Positions 53,001-59,966 of a DNA stretch of 64,000 bases are shown here, piece after piece. The notes beneath the pieces are model-generated. The model saw nothing but the letters and a program-made list of their open reading frames with translations, was not told the DNA's origin and did not search any database. Source of the stretch: Candidatus Gemmiger stercoripullorum (lineage in GTDB: Bacteria > Bacillota > Clostridia > Oscillospirales > Ruminococcaceae); assembly GCA_019119365.1 (NCBI GenBank), contig DWXD01000044.1:42480-106479 (forward strand). The letters run 5' to 3'. Each line of letters starts with the position of its first letter. Positions within the stretch are counted from its first letter, which is position 1. The position numbers and the translations under genes were made by a program.

Positions 53001-54985
53001 ACGAGAAAAACGTCGCCTTCTACAACAACGAGATCATGCTCATGAGCCTGGACGGCGGCTTTGTCGAGATCCGCGGCGAAAAGCGCCTTGAAAGCGACGG
53101 CCAGCCGCTGGCGCTCGAAGAAGGCCAGTTCCGCTTCAACCTCTACCCCTATGCCGAAGGCTCCGCCGCGCAGGATTACCTGCAAGGCGAACCCCTCGCC
53201 ACCGCCGCGGTTGATGCGGACGGCACATTTACCTTCTACTACAGCATCACCGAACTCGAAGGCGATACGACCTTCGCCGTGGTGGAGCAGAACGCCGGCC
53301 AGACCATCGACGGCATCACCCACACCGACAAAGTCGGCGTGGTGACTGTCAGCGCGGACGGCAAGGTGGATAACGCCGGTATCACCGGCGAAAACGCCTT
53401 TGTCAACCAGAGCGCGGTCAGCGTTTCGGTCGAAAAGGTCTGGGAGGATAACGGCCTGACCATCACCCACCAGCCGGTCACGGTCACGCTCTATGCGGAC
53501 GGCGAGGCCAAGAGTACGGTCAAGGTGGCGGCAGGCGAGACCTATACCTGGGAGAACCTGCCGGCCCGCAACCCGCAGGGCAAGAAGATCGTCTACACCG
53601 TGGGCGAAGCGGAAGTGGAAAACTACACCGCCGAGATCACCGAGATCGAAGGCGAAGCCACCTACAGCTACCGCATCACCAACACCCTCAACGCCGAGGG
53701 CTCGATCACGATCGACCCCACCGTTGACAAGCGTGTAGAAGGGCGCGAAGGGACCGCGCTGACCGCCGGGGAGTTCACCTTCCAGCTGGCCGATGAAAAC
53801 GGCGAGGTCCTGTCCGAAGTGACGAACGACGCCGACGGCCATGTGATCTTTGACACCCTCTTCTATGATGCCGATGACATCGGCCTGCACACCTACATCA
53901 TCCGCGAAGTGCCCGGCAGCGACCCGCACTTCGACTATGACGAGACCGAGATCCGCCTGAGCGTGGAAGTCACCCGCGACGAGGAGAACCCGACGGTGCT
54001 CCATGCGGCCATGACCTATTATGACGCGGCAGGCGAGACCGAGACCCCGGCTTTCGTCAACCGCTACTACCCGGTCATCCTGGCGGTGCAAAAGACCAGT
54101 AAGGATGGCTCCAACGACCCGCTGCCCGGCGCTGTCTATGGCCTGTGGATGGTCAACGAGAGCGGCGGCGAGGATGTCTACCTCGGCAACCAGGTCGCCG
54201 ACGAAAACGGCTACATGTATTTCCGTGACGGCGTGCAGATCGGTTCGCGCTACTACTTCAAGGAAGAATTCGCCCCCGACGGCCATACCGTCGATGAATA
54301 CCCGAGCATCACCTTTGTGGTCGAAAAGACTGAAGGCGGGTTCCGCCTGGCCTATGACAGCGACAACAGCCGCGCCAAAAACGCGCCTGCGCCCGCGATC
54401 GAAGACGGCCAGATCAGCGAAGACCTGCAGGCTGTGGTGCTGGAGTTCAAAAACGGCGCGGTCGGCGTGCAGGACGAAGTGACCAAGCTCTACGTCAGCA
54501 AGCTGGACGAGAATACCCGCGAGCCTGTCACCGGCGCGGTGCTGCAGATCATCGAAAAATCCACCGGCACCGTCGCGTACCAGTGGACCAGCGGCACGGC
54601 CGCCCAGGCCATTGAGCGCGTGCTCAACGTAGACACCGTCTACATCCTGCGCGAAGTCACCGCCCCCGAAGGCTATGACAAGGCCGAGGATACCGAATTC
54701 TCCTTCGACGCCTACGGCAACCTGACCGTGCACAGCGGCCCGGACGCCGAGTGGGTCGGCGATACGACGCTCAACCTCTACGATACCAAGCGCGACGTCA
54801 CGATCACCAAACAGGTGACGGAAGAAGTCGTGCGCCGGGTCGACCGCGTTGTGCACACGGTGCGCAGCATCCCGCAGACCGGCGACGGCGCGCCCATTGT
54901 TCTGGTCGCCTCGCTGAGTTTGTGCGGCATCCTGTTCATCATCTACCTGCAGGAGCGCAAGCGCGCCAACCGCAGGGATAAGTAA
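47033..54985 (+). CDS. Giant CnaB-type adhesin, C-terminal part with IPQTG sorting signal
   Basis: The 3' part of the split adhesin; 2650 residues from a nominal GTG that has no ribosome site or signal peptide, so it is unlikely to be an independent gene. Its frame is open upstream to the G5 tract. Domains: FctA/CnaB-like repeats (1-450), DUF11/adhesin-like beta domains (about 460-930), a SpaA-like module (MLTVAKVDAQNNPLAGASFD, near 943), an array of CnaB repeats (about 1210-1830; VTKNWVDNNNAY, ITNTL), more FctA and SpaA-like modules (2350). The end is IPQTG (2613-2617), a hydrophobic helix and a basic tail. Lys-Asn pairs suggest internal isopeptide bonds. Joined length would be about 3706 residues. 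Confidence 0.9.
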   Translation: MEGTKYVNGQKYNTTSGYPTYGYWLIRQNWDETNGWTADWDHAHGTWSASDNGKFIIQLDKLHNGASFAFTGDDIGETYFYRLYEEDRSNKDPNTKFDTTEYWFAATITANADNTLNVSWQQIQKPKNPNSQLVADNREIRFDNTYYAPAQFTIEGAKEVTSVFSDTGKPAPSSFKIKIQEVDANGVDVPNSSLNQTLEPNPQTGKWSHSYESITYRDNAGKDYYFRISEEIPGTNEEITYDTNVYYIRVRVALDETNHKVVATPTAGTFENGAFVEDSRKPVNNFTFENKYTHREVTGSLALSGEKTIHTTQGKYEMQNDDFYVALFSADGERLTNKVGIAANGSFSIGADNLTTANKDALTFTAAGTYTFYVREMTHADDSMVSDIGGFTYDTTRYKVVYTVKEDNDKKGGLACSGPAITKQTWNAEKKQYEDAGTADKAGLDFVNDYDETKIPPEVSITKDGAATSYKDGTASWTVTLKVENLKQGQMIENFIFTDEMTTFKPAGIGAETTIQHVQVAATTGHLVSYDEPVVEGNKVTINFGTLQDSDTVDGTLVYTITYTTKTALTLNGAAVDMGEALEGNGVHVKNSANIHHEFDGKEEDHKAKDDVRFENMVEKNAAEYSANWPVTTPDGENVTRQIVKWTVKLDLKALPDLKEGDTITITDTLSDGLRFVDGDDYVGLGSVLVGDDNEEITSGGPVQDGQTLTWTYKTLTKKVYTLTYYTEVTGAAFDGQNTTNNGNGQSTAHGTVSNDATVGHDGVTVGKDSDTENVETILMEKGSHLIQAAGSGQDDEYQDAYQIDYTIHVNRGSVDLLPDSAGKLTLVDTLPREARLIGQVTFYEGDSYQYGSTSNVRLPDGVASFSLGANEEGETILTCVLPDDQHIVIQYRMTPQNLRPGETVELTNTVEMTGTYQAQTSTTEKIRYFTGSATVTGAKGMLTVAKVDAQNNPLAGASFDLYRIDVVDANTGNYTLAGDPVRVEEEVTGNADGEVVLGRTGLAADTLYYFVENTAPEGYIKSTARHYFMLLSQRTADTARAEYVQRILTANPGDERLTGLTADSVTFGRYEDGAELPVVNAVEETEVLLSAVKQIDRVRENVPQVFQFELVDSNGKVLQKKATTAQGEIAFDALTYDYNDLGKTFTYTIREVDGGSEDYVYDDTQFTAKVTLTWDPAAAEGQRLKATVDYKNGDHAVPAAVFNNYTAKTELQGVKHWNDGSDPARPETVELTLHSYLAGAARNPDHDPIVAAEPTWDKTDLNNWVWKYTGLDKYDQDRNELAYYVVETVPEGYAAAYDDAANAITNTKTTDITVTKNWVDNNNAYNTRPKEITVQLLRTNGDGTENVGEPVLLNAENDWTNTWSALPAFDAAGKAYTYSVQEISAPEHYASTVKGLTITNTLSEKTELAVNKVWVEAQDNAEIRPEAITVELLANGKQTKTAELNAENSWSAVFIDLEKYDADGKKIAYTVQEQAVNGYTSAVGAVTEKADGNYSVTITNTLLTTDLTGAKNWVDSGNAYETRPETVTLTLYRAIENGKSEIVTGFTPVWENTETDTWTWKYSGMPKYDRQGKLYTYTVAEEPVPGYETAYGDNNAITNTLLTTDLTGAKNWVDSGNAYETRPETVTLTLYRAIENGQPEAVTGFTPVWENTETDTWTWKYSGMPKYDRQGSLYTYTVEEEPVPGYETAYGENNAITNTLILTQATVTKNWVDGETGEPLDAEVLPDSITVQLLQNDKPYETGNPGGKVTLTAEDNWTYTWTGLPKFDADGDPYTYTVDETDIPAGYTVRYDTAQPGEEAPDAQAPAGAPEGENAEPAQTPAEGIELTVTNTLHKTEAAFTAKKVYYGVTDKAFTFELKAVTPPEDGAYTERVEGEWDGKSEIRDDGGNLPLVTASLNVDGETMTPQEIDFGATFVYTEPGTYYYTITEKQETATAAEGPQLVNDPSTYLVKVDVTAEPVAEGAEEPGSTLQADVTYTWLYEDMEEDVDEKNVAFYNNEIMLMSLDGGFVEIRGEKRLESDGQPLALEEGQFRFNLYPYAEGSAAQDYLQGEPLATAAVDADGTFTFYYSITELEGDTTFAVVEQNAGQTIDGITHTDKVGVVTVSADGKVDNAGITGENAFVNQSAVSVSVEKVWEDNGLTITHQPVTVTLYADGEAKSTVKVAAGETYTWENLPARNPQGKKIVYTVGEAEVENYTAEITEIEGEATYSYRITNTLNAEGSITIDPTVDKRVEGREGTALTAGEFTFQLADENGEVLSEVTNDADGHVIFDTLFYDADDIGLHTYIIREVPGSDPHFDYDETEIRLSVEVTRDEENPTVLHAAMTYYDAAGETETPAFVNRYYPVILAVQKTSKDGSNDPLPGAVYGLWMVNESGGEDVYLGNQVADENGYMYFRDGVQIGSRYYFKEEFAPDGHTVDEYPSITFVVEKTEGGFRLAYDSDNSRAKNAPAPAIEDGQISEDLQAVVLEFKNGAVGVQDEVTKLYVSKLDENTREPVTGAVLQIIEKSTGTVAYQWTSGTAAQAIERVLNVDTVYILREVTAPEGYDKAEDTEFSFDAYGNLTVHSGPDAEWVGDTTLNLYDTKRDVTITKQVTEEVVRRVDRVVHTVRSIPQTGDGAPIVLVASLSLCGILFIIYLQERKRANRRDK
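51539..52132 (+). repeat. Two near-identical 297-bp CnaB repeat units
   Basis: Units at 51539-51835 and 51836-52132 encode 99 residues each, opening LTTDLTGAKNWVDSGNAYE and closing NNAITNT. They differ at only a few positions, while neighbouring CnaB modules are well diverged, so the duplication is recent. Confidence 0.93.
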
Positions 54986-55022
54986 CCCCCCGGCAGCCGC
55001 CGCAAAAGCGCTGCCCTGACCG

Positions 55023-55068
55023 CCGCCGGGCGGCACGGCCCAACCGCTGTGCCGCCCGGCGGTTTTTT
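55023..55068 (+). terminator. Terminator of the adhesin gene
   Basis: Fourteen-base perfect stem (55023-55036 with 55049-55062), 12-base loop, then six T residues. Confidence 0.95.
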
Positions 55069-55102
55069 CCTTTGTCCACACCGCCAAACCTTGCCAAAAG
55101 GC

Positions 55103-55132
55103 TTGAACCCGGGGCGGTTTTGGTCGTATAAT
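55103..55132 (+). promoter_or_regulatory. Promoter of the transglutaminase-pilus operon
   Basis: TTGAAC (55103-55108), 18-base spacer, TATAAT (55127-55132). The GTG start of the lipoprotein gene is 45 bases downstream. No other promoter is evident before 59.9 kb. Confidence 0.8.
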
Positions 55133-55176
55133 AATGTCAACAAATCATGCGAGAAATGTGTAAGGGAGGGGTGCGC

Positions 55177-56127
55177 GTGCCCAGATTCCGCGCGGCCGCG
55201 CGCCTGTGCGGGCTGGCCGCGGCGCTGCTGCTGGCGGCCTGCGGCGGCCCGGTGGCGGCTGCCTCCGGCGCGGCGGCTGCGCCGCCCACCGCCCCGCCCA
55301 CCGTGCCCGGCACAACGGGCGGCGGCTACACCGCCCCGCCGCTGCAGCTCAGCCCATTTGACGCGGCCGCCGCCGTGGGGGAAAACGGCGTTTTGATCGA
55401 CACTTCCTCTGTGGCGCAGGGTTATGTCGCCGCCAGCGCCGTCAACGACAACCGCCTCAAATTTCAGGTCGTATACGGTGAAAGCAAATACAACTACGAC
55501 CTGCCCGGCGACGGCACGCCGCAGTCCTTCCCGCTGCAAAGCGGCGACGGGAGCTATACCTTCCGCGTCATGCAGAACACGACCGCGGACAAATACATCG
55601 AGATCTGCTCGCTCACGGCGGACGTGCAGCTCGAAAGCGAATTCGCCCCCTTCCTGCGGCCAAGCCAGTTTGTGGATTACACGCAGGATTCCGCCTGCGT
55701 TGCGCTGGCCGCAAACCTTGCCGCCGAAGCCTCCGGCGAAGCCGGGGCGGTCGCCAACATCTATGCCTATATCCGCGACCACATCGCCTACGACCGCGAC
55801 AAGGCCGCCACGGTGCAGAGCGGCTACCTGCCGGACCCGGACGCCACGCTGGCCGCGGGCAAAGGCATCTGTTTTGACTATGCCGCGCTGGCCGCGGCCA
55901 TGCTGCGCAGCCAGGGCATCCCCACCAAGCTCATCACCGGCTATGTCTCGCAGGGGGAGCTCTACCACGCCTGGAACATGATCTGGCTCGAGGAGACCGG
56001 CTGGATCACGGTGCAGATCGAAGCGCCCGCCCATGCGTGGGAGCGCATCGACCTGACCTTCGCCGCCGGGGCCCCCGGCGAATACACCGGCGACGGGACC
56101 GATTATACCGACCGCCTGACCTACTGA
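55177..56127 (+). CDS. Transglutaminase-like lipoprotein
   Basis: A lipoprotein of about 316 residues. The GTG at 55177 is best placed after AAGGGAGGG; starts at 55147 and 55171 are in frame but poorly spaced. The lipobox LLLAAC ends near residue 21, and a Pro/Ala/Thr linker follows. The C-terminal half is a transglutaminase core (ANIYAYIRDHIAYDRDKA, then GKGICFDYAALAAAMLRSQG with Cys232 and YHAWNM with His264). The usual third residue, the Asp of a WxxxD motif, is Gln280 in GWITVQIEAP. It could be a protease-like or cross-linking enzyme, or a binding protein. It is 25 bases upstream of the pilus-like genes, hence probably the same operon. Confidence 0.85.
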   Translation: MPRFRAAARLCGLAAALLLAACGGPVAAASGAAAAPPTAPPTVPGTTGGGYTAPPLQLSPFDAAAAVGENGVLIDTSSVAQGYVAASAVNDNRLKFQVVYGESKYNYDLPGDGTPQSFPLQSGDGSYTFRVMQNTTADKYIEICSLTADVQLESEFAPFLRPSQFVDYTQDSACVALAANLAAEASGEAGAVANIYAYIRDHIAYDRDKAATVQSGYLPDPDATLAAGKGICFDYAALAAAMLRSQGIPTKLITGYVSQGELYHAWNMIWLEETGWITVQIEAPAHAWERIDLTFAAGAPGEYTGDGTDYTDRLTY

Positions 56128-56152
56128 ACCGCAGCAAAAAGGAGAGAGCCGG

Positions 56153-57199
56153 ATGGCAAACAAGCAACTGGAAAACCGGGCGATCAGCCTGTTTTGCGAA
56201 AACATGGCCATGCTGCTCGGCGCGGGCATCAGCGCCGAGGAAGCCGCCGGCCTGCTGGCCGGGGACAGCGCCGAAGGGCTGCAGCAGGCCGCCGCAGCCA
56301 TACAGAAACACCTGCTTGTGCAGGGGGGCACGCTGGCCGAAGCCGTGGAAGCCGGCGGCTTTTACCCGCCGTATGTGTCCAGAATGCTCGCGGCGGGCGA
56401 GCGCAGCGGCCGCACCGTGCAGGTGCTGAACAGCCTGGCCGGGTATTACGATGCGCAGGATCGCCTGCAGGCGCGGCTCAAAAGCGCGGTGCTCTACCCG
56501 CTCGTGCTGCTTTTGCTGATGGCGGCCATCCTGGCCGTGCTGCTTGCGCGGGTCATGCCGGTGTTCACCGGCGTCTACGCCAGCCTTTCCGGCTCGCTGA
56601 CGGCTTCGTCCTACCGCTACATTGCGGCGGGGTATGTGTTCGGCGGCGCGGCGCTGGCCGTCACGGCGCTGCTGGCGGCGGGGCTCGTCGCCAGCGTGCT
56701 GCTTGGGCGGACCCCGGCCGGGCGCGAAACGCTTGCCCGCCGGGCCGTGCGCCTGCCGTTCACGGCCCCGCTGGCCGAGCAGAACGCTTTGTGCGATTTC
56801 CTGCGCGTGCTGCAGCTGTACATTGCCAGCGGCATGGACGAGGACGCCGCCATGGCGGCCGCCGCCGGGCTTGTCACCCACCCGGCCCTGCAGGCAAAGG
56901 CCGCGGCCTGCCTGCGCCAGATGCGCGAGCGCCAGGCGGGCCTGGCCACGGCGCTGTATGACCAGAAGCTGCTGGAGCCGCTGTATGGCCGCATGCTGGT
57001 GGCCGGGGCGCGCAGCGGCAACCTGGAGCAGGTGCTGGCGCGGCTGACCGGCCAGCTCTGGGCCGACACGCAGGACCGCATCGACCGCGCGGTGGACAGC
57101 ATCGAACCGGCGCTTTCCGCCTTCCTCACCGTCGCTGTCGGCGTCACGCTGGTCTCGGCCATGCTGCCGCTCGTCGGCATCCTCGGTTCCATCGCGTAA
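56153..57199 (+). CDS. Type II secretion/type IV pilus inner-membrane protein (GspF/PilC/ComGB)
   Basis: A 348-residue membrane protein starting after AAAAGGAGAG. It has two GspF-type helical domains (MAMLLGAGISAEEAAGLLA near residue 17; VLQLYIASGMDEDAAMAAAA near 220) and three membrane helices (about 115-140, 160-185, 320-345). It is the platform that couples an ATPase to pilin assembly. The length is closer to ComGB than to PilC. The PilT-type ATPase five genes downstream is its probable partner. Confidence 0.92.
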   Translation: MANKQLENRAISLFCENMAMLLGAGISAEEAAGLLAGDSAEGLQQAAAAIQKHLLVQGGTLAEAVEAGGFYPPYVSRMLAAGERSGRTVQVLNSLAGYYDAQDRLQARLKSAVLYPLVLLLLMAAILAVLLARVMPVFTGVYASLSGSLTASSYRYIAAGYVFGGAALAVTALLAAGLVASVLLGRTPAGRETLARRAVRLPFTAPLAEQNALCDFLRVLQLYIASGMDEDAAMAAAAGLVTHPALQAKAAACLRQMRERQAGLATALYDQKLLEPLYGRMLVAGARSGNLEQVLARLTGQLWADTQDRIDRAVDSIEPALSAFLTVAVGVTLVSAMLPLVGILGSIA

Positions 57200-57212
57200 A
57201 GGGGGCGGGCAG

Positions 57213-57533
57213 ATGTACCACAAAACGCCCCGCACCCGGCGGCGCGCGCGCCTGGCGGCGCTGGCGGTGGCGCTGGCGCTGCTCGTTTGGGGCGGCGCGG
57301 CGCTTGCCCGGCGCATCGGGCATGATCTGGACGCCCAGGGCGCGGCGGCGCTGCGCCAGGCCGTGCTCGAAGCCGCCGTGCAGTGCTATGCGGTCGAGGG
57401 CCGTTACCCCGAAAGCCTCGAACGCCTCGAACGCGAATACGGCGTGCAGATCAACCACGACCGCTACATCGTGACCTACGATGTTTTTGCCACCAACCAG
57501 CTGCCCGATGTGCAGGTATTGCAGAAGGAGTAG
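57213..57533 (+). CDS. Small membrane protein of the pilus-like operon
   Basis: A 106-residue protein starting after AAAGGGGG. A basic N-terminus and one helix (about 13-33) are followed by a soluble part, AALRQAVLEAAVQCYAVEG then RYPESLERLEREYGVQ and HDRYIVTYDVFATNQLP. The latter resembles the pseudopilin-type block that follows the N-terminal helix in GspG-like proteins. There is no G|FTLIE cleavage motif. It is probably a pseudopilin-like subunit or accessory protein. The exact role is not clear. Confidence 0.75.
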   Translation: MYHKTPRTRRRARLAALAVALALLVWGGAALARRIGHDLDAQGAAALRQAVLEAAVQCYAVEGRYPESLERLEREYGVQINHDRYIVTYDVFATNQLPDVQVLQKE

Positions 57534-57540
57534 GTAAACC

Positions 57541-58005
57541 GTGTACACACATGCGACCCGACAAAAAGACCCCGCGGCCGCCTGCGCGCTGGCGCTGTTC
57601 GGCCTGCTGCTGGGCTGCATGCTGGCGCTGTCCGCCTTCGGCGCACAGGTCTACCGCGCGCTTACCGCCGCACAGGCGCGCAACAATGCCAGCCGCGCCG
57701 CGCTCAGCTATGTCAGCGCCCGCCTGCGCGCGGCGGATACGGCCGGGGCCGTGGCGCTCGGCGCAGGCCCCGAAGGCCCGGCCCTGCTGCTGCGGGAGGA
57801 GGGCTACGAGACCCGCATCTATCTCTATGAGGGCTGCCTGGTCGAGGAATACGCCGCGGCGGGCAGCGCTCTGGCGCCGCAAAACGCGCAGATCATCGCC
57901 CGCACCGGGTCGTTTTCGGCGGCGGCCGCAGGCGGCCTGTACACGGTCACGACCGATGCGGGCGTCGTGCAGGTCTGCCTGCACAGCGGGGAGGGGAGCG
58001 CATGA
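57541..58005 (+). CDS. DUF4860-like protein of the pilus-like operon
   Basis: A 154-residue protein with a GTG start. One hydrophobic helix near the N-terminus (about 11-35, CALALFGLLLGCMLALSAFG) is followed by an extracellular beta-rich region (LLLREEGYETRIYLYEG, VEEYAAAG). The form matches DUF4860, found beside type IV pilus-like genes in Clostridia. No prepilin peptidase site is visible. The last codons overlap the next gene (ATGA). Confidence 0.75.
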   Translation: MYTHATRQKDPAAACALALFGLLLGCMLALSAFGAQVYRALTAAQARNNASRAALSYVSARLRAADTAGAVALGAGPEGPALLLREEGYETRIYLYEGCLVEEYAAAGSALAPQNAQIIARTGSFSAAAAGGLYTVTTDAGVVQVCLHSGEGSA

Positions 58006-58433
58006 ACCGGCACAGGAACCGCGCCTTTGCGGTCGAAACGCTGCTGCTGACCTTGTTTTTCCTGCTGGCGCTGGCGCTGCTTGTGCATCTGTTCGGCGCG
58101 GCGCAGGCGATGGGGCGGCAGGCCCGGCAGGAGACCGACGCCGCGCTTTTGCTGCAAAACGCCTCGGCGCAGCTGCATGCCGGGGCGGACCCCTGGGCGC
58201 AGGCGATGGCCGCCGCCGCGCAGACCGGCGCGCCGCAGACAGCCGAAGCTGCCTTTGCCGCCGACGGCACGCCCGCCCCGGCCGGCGCTGCCAATGCCTA
58301 CACCGTGCGCATCGCCTTCACGCCCGCGCCGCAGCCGGCCGGAACGCTGCTGCAGGCGCAGGTCGATGTCCTTACCCCGGCCGGGGACCGCCTGGCCGGG
58401 CTGACCACCGCCCACTACCTGCCTGCGCCGTAA
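58002..58433 (+). CDS. Pseudopilin-like membrane protein
   Basis: A 143-residue protein that begins inside the previous stop. The N-terminus NRAFAVETLLLTLFFLLALALL resembles a type IV prepilin leader, with a short basic head, a possible A|F cleavage and a Glu four residues later (canonical position is five). The extracytoplasmic part is Ala-rich. It is probably a minor pseudopilin. No family is recognised with certainty. Confidence 0.7.
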   Translation: MNRHRNRAFAVETLLLTLFFLLALALLVHLFGAAQAMGRQARQETDAALLLQNASAQLHAGADPWAQAMAAAAQTGAPQTAEAAFAADGTPAPAGAANAYTVRIAFTPAPQPAGTLLQAQVDVLTPAGDRLAGLTTAHYLPAP

Positions 58434-58449
58434 AGAAAGGGGAGACAGC

Positions 58450-58851
58450 ATGGAACGCCAACACCGCCCGGTGCGCAGCGGCGCGCTGACGCTGCTGTTC
58501 ACCGCCGTACTGCTCTGCCTGGCCGTGCTGGGGGTGCTCTCGCTGGCCACGGCGCGGGCCGACCTGGCCCGCGCGCGCCGCAGCCTGGAACATCTTGCAA
58601 CCGAAGCCGCCGCCGAACAGGCGGGCCAGGCGTGGCTGGCGGCCGTCGACGCCGCCGGGCGCGCGGGCGCGCCGCTGCCCGAAGCCACAACGCGGACGGC
58701 GGACGGCGCCGCGGCGGAGCTGCCGCTGGAAAACGGCGCAACGCTCCGCCTGGCCGCCGCGCCGGGGGAAGGCGGCTGGCGTTTTACCCGCTGGCAGCTC
58801 GACGCCCCGTGGCAGCCGGATACCTCTCTTGATGTCTGGGACGGCCTGTAA
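58450..58851 (+). CDS. Pseudopilin-like membrane protein (PilX-like)
   Basis: A 133-residue protein starting after AAGGGGAGA. The helix after the basic head (SGALTLLFTAVLLCLAVLGV) is continued by an amphipathic stretch RADLARARRSLEHLATEAAA, as in PilX/GspK-type minor pilins, where the Glu5 is often missing. The C-terminal region is small. Function is inferred from context. Confidence 0.7.
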   Translation: MERQHRPVRSGALTLLFTAVLLCLAVLGVLSLATARADLARARRSLEHLATEAAAEQAGQAWLAAVDAAGRAGAPLPEATTRTADGAAAELPLENGATLRLAAAPGEGGWRFTRWQLDAPWQPDTSLDVWDGL

Positions 58852-58869
58852 AACAGAAAGGAAACCGCT

Positions 58870-59940
58870 ATGGAAGTCAGACAGATGCTGCAGCAGGCGC
58901 TTGACTGCGGCGCTTCGGACATTTTCATCATCGCCGGCCTGCCGCTGACCTACAAGGTCAACGGCCGCCAGCGGCGCTGCGGCGAGCGCCTGATGCCCGC
59001 CGATACCGAAGCCGCCCTGCGCGCGATCTACGCGCTGGCCGGGCGCGACGCGGCCCGCCTGTGCCAGAGCGATGCCGACGATGATTTCTCCTTCGCCATC
59101 CCGCAGATGGGCCGCTTCCGCGCCAATGTGCTGCACCAGCGCGGCACGCTGGCGGCCGTGCTGCGCGTGATCCGCTTCGGCCTGCCCGACCCGGCCGCCC
59201 TCGGCATCCCGCCGCAGGTGCTGGACATTGCGCGCGCACGCAAGGGCCTTGTGCTTGTCACCGGCCCGGCGGGCAACGGAAAATCGACGACGCTGGCCTG
59301 CCTGATCGACAGGATCAACCGCGAACGCGAAGCCCACATCATCACGATGGAGGACCCCATCGAATACATCCACCGGCACGACCGCAGCATCGTCACCCAG
59401 CGGGAGATCGGCAGCGATTCGCCCAGCTATGTCAGCGCCCTGCGCAGCGCCCTGCGTGAAAGCCCGGACGTGATCCTGCTGGGCGAGATGCGCGACCTTG
59501 AGACCACCGAAGTCGCAATGACCGCCGCCGAGACCGGGCAGCTGCTGTTCTCCACGCTGCACACCACCGGCGCGGCCAACACGGTCGACCGCATCGTTGA
59601 TGTGTTCCCGGCCGGCCAGCAGGCCCAGGTGCGCATCCAGCTTTCCATGGTGCTGCAGGCGGTCGTCAGCCAGCAGCTCGTGCCCACGGTGGACGGGGGC
59701 CAGACCGCCGTGTTCGAGGTGATGAAATCGAACACAGCCATCCGCAACCTGATCCGCGAAGCCAAGACCCACCAGCTTGACGCCGCCATCCAGGCGGGCG
59801 CGGCCGAAGGCATGTGCACGATGGACGACAGCCTGTGCCGCCTGTATGCGGCCGGGCGCATCAGCCAGGATACCGCCCTGACCTACTGCCTGCGCTACGA
59901 CTCGACCCGCCGCAAGCTCGAAGCGCTGGCACGGCTGTAA
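58870..59940 (+). CDS. PilT-type type IV pilus ATPase
   Basis: A 356-residue secretion ATPase starting after AAAGGAAA. The N-terminal PAS-like domain is followed by the RecA-like core: Walker A GPAGNGKSTT (residues 132-141), Asp-box MEDPIEYIH, Walker B VILLGEMRDLETTEVAM, His-box LLFSTLHTTGAANTVDR. The C-terminal part (AVVSQQLVPTVDGGQTAVFE) and the length are typical of PilT. It is the only ATPase of the cluster in the window; no PilB/GspE or prepilin peptidase is present. It probably powers assembly or retraction of the pilus-like fibre. Confidence 0.93.
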   Translation: MEVRQMLQQALDCGASDIFIIAGLPLTYKVNGRQRRCGERLMPADTEAALRAIYALAGRDAARLCQSDADDDFSFAIPQMGRFRANVLHQRGTLAAVLRVIRFGLPDPAALGIPPQVLDIARARKGLVLVTGPAGNGKSTTLACLIDRINREREAHIITMEDPIEYIHRHDRSIVTQREIGSDSPSYVSALRSALRESPDVILLGEMRDLETTEVAMTAAETGQLLFSTLHTTGAANTVDRIVDVFPAGQQAQVRIQLSMVLQAVVSQQLVPTVDGGQTAVFEVMKSNTAIRNLIREAKTHQLDAAIQAGAAEGMCTMDDSLCRLYAAGRISQDTALTYCLRYDSTRRKLEALARL

Positions 59941-59966
59941 AAGCGTGCAGAAAGGGGGAAACTTCC

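Noticed and set aside
50303..55087. 1594-residue open frame on the - strand opposite the adhesin gene
   Set aside because: Arises from GC-rich codon structure of the + strand; composition is arginine/valine-rich without domains, and no ribosome site or promoter is present.
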